From Azolla caroliniana (lineage: Eukaryota > Polypodiophyta): a stretch of DNA of 64,000 nt. Under the pieces are notes generated by a model. The model saw only the letters and a list, made by a program, of their open reading frames with translations, was not told the DNA's origin and did not search any database. Shown in pieces: positions 42,165-54,700 of this stretch (its first letter is position 1; each line of letters begins with the position of its first letter). The stretch is taken from positions 14,136,001 through 14,200,000 of the forward strand of contig JBHGNT010000006.1 of NCBI GenBank assembly GCA_043228905.1. Reading direction: 5' to 3'. A program made the translations under genes and the position numbers.

Positions 42165-42684
42165 TGTGTTGAAGGACCTACGAAGAGGAAACGGCAAGAG
42201 GAAAAGAGGCAACGGGACGTCCAAGTGTGAAAGGCCAATACCCTAAACGTGAATGCTATATAAATCACATAGTAGTGGCTTTGTAAGGGTTCTCCGATTT
42301 GTAAAGATCTCTTTATTGATTAAGAGCTAGAGCTTCCTCTCCTCCTTCTAGTAACCTTTAAGCTTAAGAGAGATTAGTGAAGTGTTTTGTTAGAGAACAC
42401 TAATCTCTCTTCCTTGTTGGTGCTAGACCTCTTAGCAAAGAGGGTTAATAAACATATTCATTACTCTTGTTGTCTATATTCATTACCCTATTGTCTATGA
42501 GAGCGAGCTTGAGAGAGTGAGAGAGATATCGTGCTTAATCATCTATTAATCGTTAAGTGAGTGTGAGGCTCGGAGGTGTCCGACAACCATCTCCGCCCGA
42601 TTTGCCATCAAAAGGGTATACACCGGTCCGAACTCCGCAAACAACATCGAGGAGCTAACTCAATCGATACATAGATCCTTCACA
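42165..42684 (+). repeat. gypsy B 5' LTR
   Basis: Begins TGTGTTGAAGGAC and ends GATCCTTCACA, giving inverted ends around TG...CA. It is followed two to four bases later by ATTTGGCGCTACC, a primer-binding-site-like sequence (compare TTTGGCGAACCC after the gypsy C LTR). There is no second copy in the window. Confidence 0.72.
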
Positions 42685-42923
42685 TCTATTTGGCGCTACC
42701 AAGGATACGACCGACGCTTGAAGCCTATTTCGAGTAGCCAAAAACTCGTAGGCAACCCACTTAACGAAGGAAGAAATCGAAAGGGAACCACTATTTTCTG
42801 TTTTTTTCTCTCACTATTTCATAGTTTAATTACGTTAATTTTCTGTTTTTAAAAGAAGTTTTAAATTATCCTTCCTTAATCGCCTAGACATTAGCAAGCT
42901 ATTCATTCAGTTAACGCTAAGCA

Positions 42924-45310
42924 TTGTTGAGATTTAGCCGTTGCAGGGCAAGCATAACCACTGTGATTCTTGCGGATTACGATCATCCTACGGGACACGA
43001 AACGGCTGTTGGCGCCAAAAAATTCAAATTTCCCACGCAAAGTTCGTCGAAAGATCAGAGTTCGATAAGGGAAGCATCCTTCAATGAAAGATCAAAGTTC
43101 GATGAATCTGCATCCTTTGATGAACCCGCATCCTTTGACGAAAGATCAAAGTTTGACGAACCCGCATCCTTCGACGAAAGATCAAAGTTCGATGAACCCA
43201 CATCCTTCGAAGAAAGATCAAAGTTCAACGAACTCACGTCCCTCGACGAAGATCAAGGTTTGACGAACCCGCAAAATCTTGACAAGAAAACATGGCCAGA
43301 TCCTCATGGACAAAGATGTTCAAAACCCAACCCACACGCCAGGAGGAGTCCACCCAAACCAACCAAACACACGATGTTGACCCACCTAACCCGACTCGGT
43401 ACCATAGAGGGTGGCTAACTCCAGGGACGCTACCAAACATGAAACTCCCATTGAGCCCAGGAACTAAAGCACCTCTCAACACGCCCCCACTACAGGAGAG
43501 CCCAATGGTTGACCCACTCAGTGTAGAGTGACACATACGAGACGCTGCGTAGGAGTTACGGGTAATAGAACACGAAATCAATCTATGGACGATACAACTC
43601 GTGAAAGGAGGACAACCGGAAAGCATCACTCGAGATATCGAAGCCGCTTTGGCGGAAAAGAAAGATAGATTCGCACGAGTGCAACAAAAAGTTCACGTCC
43701 TAGAAATATCGTTGCACATGCACCATCGGGGCCATGAGCACAGCCCCGTACCGCATTCGAGCACAACAGGAGATAGTCCAAACGAAGCCCACACACAACG
43801 ACACCCGATACCACCACGCATGGGCACGACCCCTACACCCGACCAAACTGCCCCTAAACCCCCAAATGCTGAACTCACACTAGCGTTACAACCCATCCAA
43901 ACCCTCGTAGCATTGATGGAAAAAGAGCGAGCACCCATGGACCATCCGAGAAACCTCACAAATGACAACAGGAAGAGTGCTTCCATTTCTAAACTAGTGC
44001 CCCGTTTTCTCGGTTTCGGTGATGCCTATGATCATGTCGAGAGGTTCAAATAGATTTGTCGCGCTTATGAACCCCTCATAGAGATCACCAAGGTAGCCGC
44101 ATTTGGGCTTACACTCAATGAACAAGCCGGAATTTGGTTTCGAACCTTGAATGAAGACATTGTCGTGGATTTCGAGTATGTCATCGAAGATTTCTTGATA
44201 AAATTTGCTCGTCGAGGGAATAAATGGAACCCGATTGACCAACTTTTCGCCCTCAAGAAAGAAGTGAACGAGACGGTCAAGGACTACATACGTCGCACGA
44301 AAAGCCTGCACCATCGTTGCAGCCCGAGCGACAAGATGTCGGATGACAAATTGATGAGTTGTTTCATCAATGGGTTGTTCGATCCGACACTCCAAAATTT
44401 CCTGATTGCCAAAATGTGTCGGTCATTTGCTGAAGCTTGCACAGTAGTGATGAACTTTGAAGATTCAATGAGCGGGTTACAGATACCCACTCAAGGGCCC
44501 ACGAACAATCGCGAGAAACCCTCGGAACTCACCCCCACTCTACCCACACCACTGAGACCACCCCGTATAGAAAGACCCCAAAGCATACGCCCAAAGAGAA
44601 AATGTAAGGTGCACGATATGCCATGGCCACCACATAGGGCATGAGTGTCCCCTCCTCCACCAACGACGGCTACAATACTATAAGTGGTGCAAAGCTTTCG
44701 TGATGCATCCTCAAGAGAACTGCTGGCAAGCCCCCACCGGAAGGTACAACCAAACACCAATGGTGGAGCACCCACGCTCACCTCCACCGCGTAGCCGCCC
44801 ACAACTACCAGGGATACTTCCCCAACAACCTCCACTACCACGCATCGACGCTCGCCTCGCCGAACTAGAATATACCATTGATAGCCAAACCCAGGTCGGG
44901 GCGAGCGCTCCCGAATACGAAGACTCATACCAAGAGTATGGTGTTGAAGAAGAGGTGTTGTCCCACTTTGTGGACTTCGAAGGCGACCAAATACCAGTGT
45001 ACGTCCTGAGAGGGGAACAACGGGGGCCCTTGATGGGATATCGCAACAATAATGATCTAAGGAGGTCAGAATTGAAATGTTTCAACTGCCAAGGCCCACA
45101 TATGGTTAGTGAGTGCCCAACCAAACACGAATACTACAACTGATGGCACAATGACCACGCCACCCCCCACTTGAAACACCCCCACAACCACTAGCGCAAA
45201 GTCTCACCTAATAGTTGCAGGACCTTATCGAATGGTTCCAAAGAGAAGCATCATGCCCAGGGTGTGGTAAGGAGCACTTAGTACCTGATTGCCCAGAAAA
45301 GAAGAAAAGG
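42924..45310 (+). pseudogene. gypsy B gag
   Basis: An N-terminal repeat-rich part (42924-43418) is followed by a linker and the gag core (about 43980-44480: WFRTLNEDI, FLIKFARRGNKWNPIDQL, VNETVKDYIRRTKSLHHRC and LMSCFINGLFD). This is the retrotransposon gag domain that builds the virus-like particle. Three cysteine/histidine knuckles follow: CTICHGHHIGHEC near 44610, CFNCQGPHMVSEC near 45080 and CPGCGKEHLVPDC near 45255. The second and third have only three residues between the second Cys and the His. Stops and frameshifts at 43530, 44052 and 44645 break it. Confidence 0.85.
43075..43255 (+). repeat. 36-bp coding minisatellite in gypsy B gag
   Basis: About four and a half units encoding SFDERSKFDEPA-like 12-residue repeats, with substitutions towards the end (SFEERSKFNELT, SLDEDQ). 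Confidence 0.9.
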
Positions 45311-45862
45311 ATCGGCGCAAATCTGTTGTCCATCGTATCATCCACGATTGGCGCCAACGTCATCACATGAGCCCAGTGAGTAGCTACGTGTAAGAGACGA
45401 AAATCCCAAAAAAATACATCCACGCAGGCCTCAAAACAAGATCAAGAACCGGAGGTAGACATAGAAATAATACTCGTCAACCCTAACCAGGAGCTATCGG
45501 CACACCTAGCGGCATACCCAAACCCAATGGCTAAGAAACAAAAGGTTGAAGAATACATTAACTAATTCGCCACGAACAGTTTGAAAAATCACTTAGTCTC
45601 CCAAGCTTAAACTTCGACCAACTCGATGAATGGGTAAACCCCCCACCCCAACACATGGATACACCTCCCCCCGTCGTCACATCAACCGACACCCCCACCT
45701 GCCATTCTACCCCGATCAAAGAGGTCAACACAACCCTGCTCTAGCAAATCTTAAATTTAAGATTACGACTCACATTACGCGAAGTGTAGAGCTACACTGG
45801 CACCTTCGTAGCCAACAACCCCCTACTACAACCTCTACTTGCCAAGGAAATAGAGTTCACGC

Positions 45863-46486
45863 TTGAAGAACTACTCAAACTCGACATCCAACCGTGGCAT
45901 GACGTCCTCCATCACCTCAATGGTAGCCTATCAGCAAGTTATGGTGAAAAGATACACACCCACATTCCTCATACGTCCACAGTCCTCAAGCAACCCGAAG
46001 GACCACCAATCGATATACGTGAAGCTCACTTCGACGATACTAGTTTCACTCTACCCGTTTGCATCAATGGTACGACGTGTGATGCAATCATTGACACTAG
46101 AGCAAGGGGTAAGTATCGTCAGCTACGAATGTTGGTGTAAGTGGGGGAGCCCAAAAATGCTTCCTTCAGATGTCAAACTACGAATGGCAGATGGGTCCAT
46201 CCAAAGGCCGAAAGGCATGATCCCCGCACATCACTTCACTATCCATGGAGTCGAGTTCAATCTCACCTTCGTCGTCACAAGATCATCAAACCATGTGGCC
46301 TACGAGTGCTTACTAGGAAGACCATTCCTACGTATAAGCCGCCTCCTGGTAATGGATTTTGGGAATGATACAATCTATATGCGTAAAAACAATAAAACCT
46401 TCCGCATCAAAGCATACACACAAAAAGTGCATGCACAAGAAGGTAGCCCTCTCGTGGACGATTGGTCAGAAACCACCGAGTTCTAG
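45863..46486 (+). pseudogene. gypsy B retropepsin-like protease
   Basis: Aspartic protease domain that would process the polyprotein. The active-site region reads AIIDTRARG in place of the expected D-T/S-G-A, so the catalytic glycine is replaced by arginine. Later conserved blocks are present: LRMADGSIQRPKGMI-like sequence, FVVTRSSNHVAYECLLGRPFL (the G-R-P-F-L end) and MDFGNDTIYM. The domain ends at a stop at 46484. Confidence 0.85.
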
Positions 46487-46827
46487 ACCTACCTCCTAGC
46501 ATGCAAACACCCCCACAAAAACAGTTCAGATCTTGGCCAGAGGCCAACCGTTCCCCCAAAATTCTGCCAATTCCAAAGTGGAGAATGCAAGAGAGAGAGA
46601 AGACCAATCCGTAGCTTCCGAGACGTCAGAGATGAATTGGGTACACGCCCTCACCACGACCGACACAATGTACCCTATCGGTACAAAGTGTTGCGACGAG
46701 GATCTCTTGCTTTAACGTCACCACCCTCGTACTCCAGCGAAAACAAGTAGACGTAAAAGATGAAGACCTAGCACAACGAGTCACATGGCAAGATGAGGCT
46801 ACAACCACTCAAAAGACCTCGATCGAA

Positions 46828-47773
46828 GTGGACTTCCTAGAGCAATTCAAACTTTATGAACAAGAGAATTGGGCAGTGGCTTGTAAGAGACCACAACACA
46901 CCCCTCAAAGCTTAGGTGAGGTATGCGATGGACCGGCAAGGGTGAAAGAAATCAACCTTGGGAAGGGGATGGACTCCAAACCAGTGTTCATAGCCCAGTC
47001 GTACGAGGAGACTTCCTTGATCACCCTCCTCACAGAATTTAGCGACGTGTTCGCATGCTTGTACGTAGATATGAAAGGGGTCCCGGATGAGGTTGTCACC
47101 CATAATATCCCCATGCAACCCGACAACTGCCCAATCTGACAAAGGCCGCGCCCAATGAACCCTAACTATGCCCAACAAGTGAAAGCCGGAATCAATAAAA
47201 TGTTAGACGCATGCATCATCTACGATCGAACGAACCACTTGGGTCTCCCCGATTGTAGTTGTCCCGAAGAAAAATGACCAAATCCGCATATGTGTCGACT
47301 ACCGCCAAGTCAACGAAGCCACCATCAAGGTCAACTACCCGGTATCCTACATCGAGCATCTACTCAAAATAATCACGGGAGCCGAAGCTTATAGCTTCAT
47401 AGACGGGTTCTTGGGGTACAACCAAATCTCGGTGGTACCTGAGGATCAACACAAGACGGCCTTCGCCACCGAATTTGGTACGTTCGCGTATAAGCAGATG
47501 CCTGTCGGACTCACGAGTGCCTTGAGCACCTACCAAAGAGCAGTAGACCATATATTCGCAACAAGGTTACGAGAAGGGGTGGAGTCCAATGTTGATGACT
47601 TATGCTGCCATTCGAAATGGCATGACCACTTGACGCTACTCCGCTTGACGTTCGAAAAATGCAGGGCCTATCAAATCTCCCTCAACCCACTCAAGTGTCA
47701 AATCTGGGTCAAGCATGAATTAATATTAGGGCATGTTGTGTCCCGACATGGGATCTCGACCGATGAGGCAAAG
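46828..47773 (+). pseudogene. gypsy B reverse transcriptase
   Basis: Blocks in order: a pre-RT segment ending LLTEFSDVFACLYVDMKGVP, MNPNYAQQVKAGINKML, VVVPKKNDQIRICVDYRQVN, YSFIDGFLGYNQI, FATEFGTFAYKQMPVGL, then SNVDDLCCHSK (the catalytic box, with N where Y or F is usual) and LGHVVSRHGISTDEAK. At AAAG (47770-47773) E1 interrupts the frame. The frame resumes at 57100 with VKLILAMPPP, exactly in phase. Confidence 0.93.
47770..47773. repeat. E1 target-site duplication, left copy (AAAG)
   Basis: AAAG immediately before the left inverted repeat; the same four bases follow the right inverted repeat at 57096-57099. With one copy removed, the gypsy B frame reads DEAK-VKLILAM without a break. Confidence 0.88.
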
Positions 47774-47809
47774 AACACGTTCGTGTTCACAAGTGGAAGG
47801 ATCGCGCAT
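47774..47809 (+). repeat. E1 left terminal inverted repeat
   Basis: Starts AACACGTTCG and matches the reverse complement of 57060-57095 at 33 of 36 positions. The first 14 bases are themselves a palindrome (AACACG / CGTGTT around TT). Confidence 0.92.
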
Positions 47810-48141
47810 AAATGGAAGGATAAGGAATATTTTGGTTGATTTTAGGGCTTTTTCAATGATTTTACAAAAAACATTGATACCAGTATCATACATGTTCAAA
47901 TATACTATGAAAAAGGTTAAAAATCCACTATTTTTGTGATTTAGAAGTAAATAAAAAAAGAGGAATTTCAAAATGTTACATTCTCAATTTATATCACAAA
48001 CTTTACAACCAATGTTATTTTATAAGAAACGATTTTTTAGAAATCATAAGAATTCAAAACACATGCTTTTATATTACTCGATTTGTTACAATCGGAATGT
48101 AGTTACACTTAATAGCCAAAAATACATTCATGATCACTCCT

Positions 48142-50954
48142 TTACGGAGAATCACTACTATAACTAATATACAATGACGATTCCTCCTCGTCATCCTCGG
48201 ATGTACCAATCAGTGCATTATCTTCGTCATAAACCAAATGGTTTGACTCTAGATTATATGTAACAGATCTCGTTTGCCTTTGACTCGAGCCACCTTGTAG
48301 ACCTCGTAATTTTTCTTTTATTATATCTATTGTTGACTTCCGTAATCGTCCGGCTTTTGTAAGCGTGAAGTCGTACATGATGATATCCACATCAGAGATA
48401 TCAAGGGTCGAGGTGTTACGAATGTTTTGCTTCCTCTTCCTACCTCCCCTTGTTGTTGGGCATTCAATCATCTCCAATGTATACTTACCTGTAAAAGCAT
48501 TTGCACTTCTAGTGTTGTACGAATGAACGTTTATAGACTTGATCGTGTTTTCTATTTCATGCATTAGCACTTCTAGAATTTTACCAGCCCAAAATTGGTG
48601 GTCATGTGAGTTCTCATCAGCCGGCGTTGCAATCAACATCCCCGCCGCGAGCTCTTGCAAATTAGCTTGCCATCTAGCTTCAGCTGCTTTGGTCATCCTT
48701 GGTCCCATATAAATGTCTCTTTGTTGTGGATGGACCAAATTGTCATTAATCGCATTTGCTGGTTGCTCCGGAGTTTTATTTACACGATCATGTTGTAGCG
48801 ACGATGTGAATGGCGTTTCCAAATTCCAATTATCACCAAATACAGAATTGTCTATAATTCCTTTCTAATCAATAAAAAATACATCCCACCATGACGTGTC
48901 TTGTTGTGCGGCATATTTCTTGGCGGCCTCAATATGCTTTCTTTTTTCTTCTAAGGCTTGAAGCCATAACTGTTTTTGTTCCGATACCAAGTCACTATGC
49001 AACTGTCCTTTCTTCTCAATTGGCATTTGTTTAGCTCCATGGACAATTGTACTCGGCATACAAAGTAATAACTGGCAACCACCTTCAGGTTCCCATGTTG
49101 TAGAAGATGAATATTGTTTAGCATACAAAAGCGTAGAACCACTTCATTTTTCTTTATCATAAAAATGTGATTGAAGCTTATATTGTTTAACTTGGTGAGC
49201 ACTTTAACATTTCCAACACCCCCATCTGATATATATCTCTTAAAGTTATATACCTCCTTCAAGTGTAACACTTTTGGGCGTGGTGTATATGCATCACAAA
49301 TGACATCAAATAGTTTAGGTAATGTGAAAGCATCATGCTGAGACAACTGTCTGGAGAATGTGCTAAACATCAGATCTATATGATCATGTGTGTGGCCAAC
49401 CAAAAGAAAATTGACTTTCACTTATCTAAACAATCCTTGGTTGACCAACATACTTAGATAGCCAAACACAGTTGACTTTTTGTTCTCTCTAGTAGTATTG
49501 TCCAATTGAATGTATAGAACAGGGGGGAACGGTTGACCCCAAGACATCAAAACTCGGTGAATCACTGTAACTGTTAGGTAGGGTCATTGTGAACATTGGG
49601 GTATGTAATGAAGACGTGAGGTCCAACTGACCTATTATAAGCCAAGCATCCCACCAATTGCATTTGAACAAGGCACTCATCATTGACGTCTTTTGGGAGC
49701 CTCCGCATATGCGGCACGCACGTCTTCTTCTGGTCCATGCCATTTATCATTAAGCACATGTATTGTTTGGGTCTCTTCAAACACTTTTCTCTATGATGCA
49801 TTGCCTTCTTTCGTTCTAACGATTGTGCCTCAGGATGCTCTTGTAGTAACTTCTCAGTCATATCCTTTTCCATTGATGTCTTTGCACAAATGGAGCAATA
49901 CCCCGTGCGTACTTTACGTGGAATGATAACATTTGAAAACCGAGCTCTCCATAATCTTGTGAATTGGCTATATGTAACAGACTTATTACGTGAGCCCACC
50001 ATATCAGATCGATAGACTACATAAACTTCTCGTCGTGTGTAATTATCATAGAGGTGCATCCTACCTGTAGTGGGCATTACTTCACAATTGAACTGAAAGT
50101 AACTTTTCATCCAACCCATAGCATGTCTTCCAATTACACCTTTCATACTTGGAACCTCTTTACAATTGAGCATCTGATCCCCGCTAAGTAGACGTTGTTG
50201 TACTCTATGTAGCCGCATGTTACTAACACATAACGCAATTTTGAATGCAACTCTACATATATGTTGCGCATGGAAGATATAATACTCGAATGATACTTTG
50301 ATCCCCGTACATTTGTCAGACACTAGTTGCATATATGACCCGAGGTAAGTGTCTTGCTCATCACCAGTCATCGAAAAATAGTATCGCCTTAATTCTCGCA
50401 ACTTTGATTTTCCAATCATAGACATACAACCACGGGCACAACATATTTTTTTGACATCAAATCCAATCTGCTTATATGATGTCACCAAGTTTAATCTAGC
50501 CAGATGAATTCTTCGTGGGATTCTTCTAATATACATAGGGCTTCCAAATTTCTCTTCCTGCATAGAAGTTGGTGTAACCTTGTTACTATCACCCATGATA
50601 TTCGATGTTTTATTGGCACTACCTTCATTCTCCGTATCTTTATTAATATCGTATTCTTCAATAGAGAATTCTTCACATGTGTCATTATTCACAGGCGTTG
50701 TAGGTGAAGATGAGCTCAAACAATATTCTTCGATAGAAAATGGTGAGTCTATCGACATACAATATTCTTCGATAGAAAATGGTGTCTGTCGACAGACAAT
50801 ATTCTTCGATAGAAAATGGTGAGTCCGTCGACAGACAATATTCTTCGATAGAAAATGGTTAGTCTGTCGACAGACAATACTCTTTTTGTAGAAAACGAAG
50901 AGTTTGATGATAAACAATATTCTTCAATCGAGAACGGGGTGAGTCTTCACTCAT
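48142..50954 (-). pseudogene. E1 DUF7869-like protein, candidate transposase
   Basis: Read leftwards from the ATG at 50954. The N-terminus has repeated FSIEEY motifs (50690-50950) with small frameshifts. A C-rich part follows (KKICCARGCMSMIG) and then the main block: HAQHICRVAFKIALCVSNMRL, RHAMGWMKSYFQFNCEVMP, TRREVYVVYRSDM, FTRLWRARFSNVIIPRKVR and CSICAK. A decayed stretch (49574-49422) leads to FLLVGHTHDHIDLMFSTFSRQL, the GHTH-x-x-ID signature I associate with Pfam DUF7869. Then come WEPEGG, TSWWDVFF, RDIYMGPRM, FWAGKILEVL, MYDFTLTKAG and an acidic end (EDDEEESS). Stops near 49572 and 48862 and several frameshifts break it; some may be introns. A catalytic role is inferred only from its place in a TIR element. 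Confidence 0.8.
50690..50935 (-). repeat. repeats coding FSIEEY motifs
   Basis: About six copies of the word ATTCTTCGATAGAAAATGG (+ strand), most followed by a GTCGACAGACA-type word, at a spacing of about 54 bases. On the - strand they encode SPFSIEEYCLSTD-like units. Shorter or longer units shift the frame in the outer copies. Confidence 0.88.
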
Positions 50955-51652
50955 GGCTTAAGGTCCACACAGAGCTCTTTAAGTTATGTGCTTAGGCTAA
51001 CATAAAAAACTGATAAGCTCCTCTCTAAACATAAACTCCTCTCTAAACAGAAGCTCCCTCGATATAATTTCTATATTATTAAATATTATATTAATATAAT
51101 AAATAAAGATATTATTTTAAATATAATAATTGTATTCAACATATTAATAATTACTTAAACTAGTCTGTATAAAGTTAAATCAAGTATAATATAATTACAA
51201 TCATTACCAAGCCACTTATATGTTGGTTTAAAGCTAAAATAATTGGTTAATTAATGGCACCCATATTTAATATAGAACTTCTCAGTCATTGGTTCATTCA
51301 TGGCCACATCTTTACTATAAAGCAATTAAGAGTCATAAAAATGTTCCTTTGAGTATTCAATCATTGGTTCGCTCATGAACCTCTATCATTGCTTACTTCA
51401 TGACCTTCAAAGTCATTGTATGTTAGTTTGACTATAAAATAATCATTATTATGTTAGTTTGACTATTTAATCATTAATGCATTCATAAGCATCATTTATT
51501 TCAAATCCATTAGAGAGTGATTGGTACACTCAAGATTAGGTACTAAATAAAGTAACTCTAGTTAAAGTGACTGTGGTTACTAACTAACTAACCTTAAGGT
51601 CGCCAACCCTGGTTAAAGTGACTGTGGTTATTTTAACCACGGTGGTCAATCC
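50955..51652. other. E1 intergenic region between the divergent genes
   Basis: A+T-rich. It contains two copies of a GGTTAAAGTGACTGTGGTTA-like word (about 51557-51576 and 51611-51630) and a short inverted repeat (GTGGTTA / TAACCAC at 51624-51640), all just upstream of the TATA box of the rightward gene. The stretch 51250-51510 has repeated CATTGGTTCATTCATG-like words. Confidence 0.7.
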
Positions 51653-51660
51653 CTATAAAT
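51653..51660 (+). promoter_or_regulatory. TATA box of the rightward E1 gene
   Basis: CTATAAATAGG lies about 130 bases before the ATG at 51787. A corresponding TATATAAGG lies about 127 bases before an ATG in E2 (63422 and 63549), which supports it. Confidence 0.75.
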
Positions 51661-51786
51661 AGGAAGACCTCCTCATATTTTAATCACACGAAGCACACAC
51701 GTAGAACAAAGCAAAAGAGCACATAGAGCACACAGAGCACGAAGCACCAAACTAAGATCTCCCCCTAAGCATCGACAACGTCCACC

Positions 51787-54700
51787 ATGTCTTCAAAGAA
51801 AATCGAGCACCAAGTCTCCAGGTAAGCGTCTGACACTCTGGACCTTTATGTAAATATGTTTTAGCACTCAGAAACTCAATACGGTGTTCTTGTATAAAGT
51901 TTGCTTTTTCAACAAGAACTCGATACGCCGTATCGAGTTCTTGTATAAATTGTGTGTTTTCAACAAGAACTCGATACGCCGTATCGAGTTCCTGTATTAT
52001 GTTAGTGTTTTATAGAGGAACTCGATACGGCGTATCGAGTTCTTGTGTAAAGTTCTTGTTTCATACAGGAACTCGATACGCCATATCGAGTTCCTGTTTA
52101 AACTTTATGTTTTGCACAGGAACTCGATACGATGTATCGAGTTCCTGTGTAAAGTATGTGTAACTCAATATCTTGTATCGAGTTCCTGTATAAACACTAA
52201 CTTTATACAGGAACTCGATACGGTGTATCGAGTTACTGTATAAAACACAAAATTTAAACAGGAATCTTGTGTCTTTGGGGCAACAATTTAGTATATGTGT
52301 GAAAAGATACCAAACGTTCTGTCAAAATCAGACTTTTTTAGTGACATTTGCCATATTTTGTAACAACTAGGGGCCTTACTTAAAAAGGTTTTATGACCTA
52401 TTATAGCTTACAATAATACAAAATAACCCACGAATTACCTTTATGATACCAAATTTAAGTCTGTCATATGCAAATTCTCTACAATAAAGATATGGAATCA
52501 ATATAAGCCATACCTACCCTTCAAGATGATATATATCCTTGTATACTTATTAAGATATATAATTTTTGAAGTTAAATAGCCCTTACTAGAATGAATTTCT
52601 GAATAAAGGACTATCATGTTCACTCAATACATGATTGATATTTATAGTTTACCACAAATCGCCTGCTAGTTTTAGTCTTCGTCTAATTATGTATATTTTA
52701 ATATACATCCTTAATCTACGTGACCACCTAACTTATGTTTTCGCATGTCCTTTCTTAAATAGGTCATTTGAGAACTTGTCGAACAGACCTGTGAAGAAGA
52801 TAAAGCTCCGGATACAGGGCTCTCAATTGAGACCCAGACCCTAATAGTTCCTGAGAACATGAAGAGAGGAAAAAGGCTTCTCTTCAATGAGGAGACAAAA
52901 TCTCAACCACCCAATGAGGTCAGCCAAAAGAAAATGTTAACAGGTACTGGTGGTGAGGACCTTCCTGACCGTGATCTAACGGACAAGGAATGGTGTATGG
53001 AATACGTCGACTCCAAGAAAAAAGTCGTGTTGTATACAACAAAGAAGAAGGGTGAAGGTCAGCTTGAAAATGAAATCGCATTTATGTATGGTTGTATTCT
53101 AAGATTTGACTACGAAGATTCAGATTCAGCCAACATACTTGTAATGATTGAGTGTTCTAAGGGGGTACATAAAGTGTATCTTTCTGAAGATCTACTAGTA
53201 AAGGAATCTTGTGGGCCAAAATCTTTTAAAAAAGATTTAGAAAGCTCACAAAACCTTATTGTCACCTTGAGGCCTTATATACAAGGCCATGTAAATCTAA
53301 GGGAGCCCTTGCCCTCCCCAGTGAAGGCCCGGAAAAGGGCATCTAAGGTCCAATCAAGACCAACAAAAAAGAAGACCACTAAAATGTCGGACTCCGACTC
53401 ATCAAGCTCAAACAAAGATGAGGACACTAAGGGGATGCCAGGAGCTGAGTTGGCATTGGGTGTGTTGTCATCTGAACAGAATAAGATATGAAGAGAGTTA
53501 ATGCAACGTAAACTGGTCAGGAAAGGGCAAGTGTTTAATTTGCCTATAACACACATCCATCGGCCCCCTATAGATGAAAAAACAGGACGAAGACCACTTG
53601 AGATTAGAGAGCCACACCGAATGTATGTTCAGAATCTCAAGAAAAAAATGAAAATTAATCCACATGCTACCGTTGTGCCTTTTATTGTTATGGTGGATCC
53701 CGAAGAATATGAAACCATTGAAGATTTCGATATAAGAAAGCATGATCAATACAATTACTTTGTAATTGGTGGATCGCATTCGGCGGAGGCACGTTGGCAA
53801 CTTGTGAGAGAACATCCAACGACTTTCTTCTTCAAGTATGCTAAGTGCAAAATTTACGTGGGTCTCACAATTGAAGAGGCCTTTGTTGGCATGGGACTAC
53901 AATAACGATAATGACTATAGGCAGAAAATGTCATCGATTGAGCATATAAGGTTCTTGCACAACGAGTATTTGGACATCAAACAAAAGTTTGGTGTGAAGC
54001 TACATCCAGGCCTACGACATCAATGCTTGCATGAAGTCGGCATTATGGTGGATGATAATGTTAAGTCCGATGGTCTTCGGAAATATGAGTGTTGGTTTCA
54101 GCTTGCCTTTAGAGATGGAGAAGTATGGGACCTACAAGATCAAATCTTCTCAATGTGGGAGAATAAGGAGGTCAAGGGTCAACGACAAAAGAAATGTAAG
54201 GTCGACCCTCAACTAGAATTAAAGTCACAAGTGGCCAAGAAAATTGATTTGACAATTGAAGAAGCGGCTGACGACATGAAGTTGTCTCTGTGGAGAGCGA
54301 TGGAAGGTATTAAGGACGAGCAGCTTCTTGTGTCTATTTTGTCAAGGGTTGTGGCCAAAGGTTTAAGCCTTGAAGAAATGGTCACTAAGTGCAATAAGTA
54401 AGTATTTCAAATAGTGATATTTAATTCAATATGGTGCAATTGAAAGTTCTAATCTCGTTTTCTAATTTCATAGTCATAAGGTGTACATGAAGATCCAAGA
54501 AGTTATGATGAAACAACTTGGATGTATAACTTGGGAACAAGTGACCGAGGATTATCCTCTAGCGTCTTCATATAAGGCGTTATCTGAGTATTTTATTGCA
54601 TTCAAGGATTGGGTAGTATTGGTGGTTTTTCATTAACCTTTCCTCATATGTAGAGGTTGTGTAATAATACTTGATGTCTTATTGCTTCTATTAGAAACCG

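Noticed and set aside
51873-52236. Palindrome array taken as a CRISPR array
   Set aside because: The units are self-complementary palindromes with short, similar A+T-rich intervals rather than unique spacers. There are no cas genes and the context is a plant transposon.
52763-52844. Continuous reading from the first exon (51787-51821) into the frame that opens at 52635
   Set aside because: The splice gives a frame that stops at 52842, while the methyltransferase frame is a different one. Either another acceptor is used or a small indel exists, so the first exon is kept only as a proposal.
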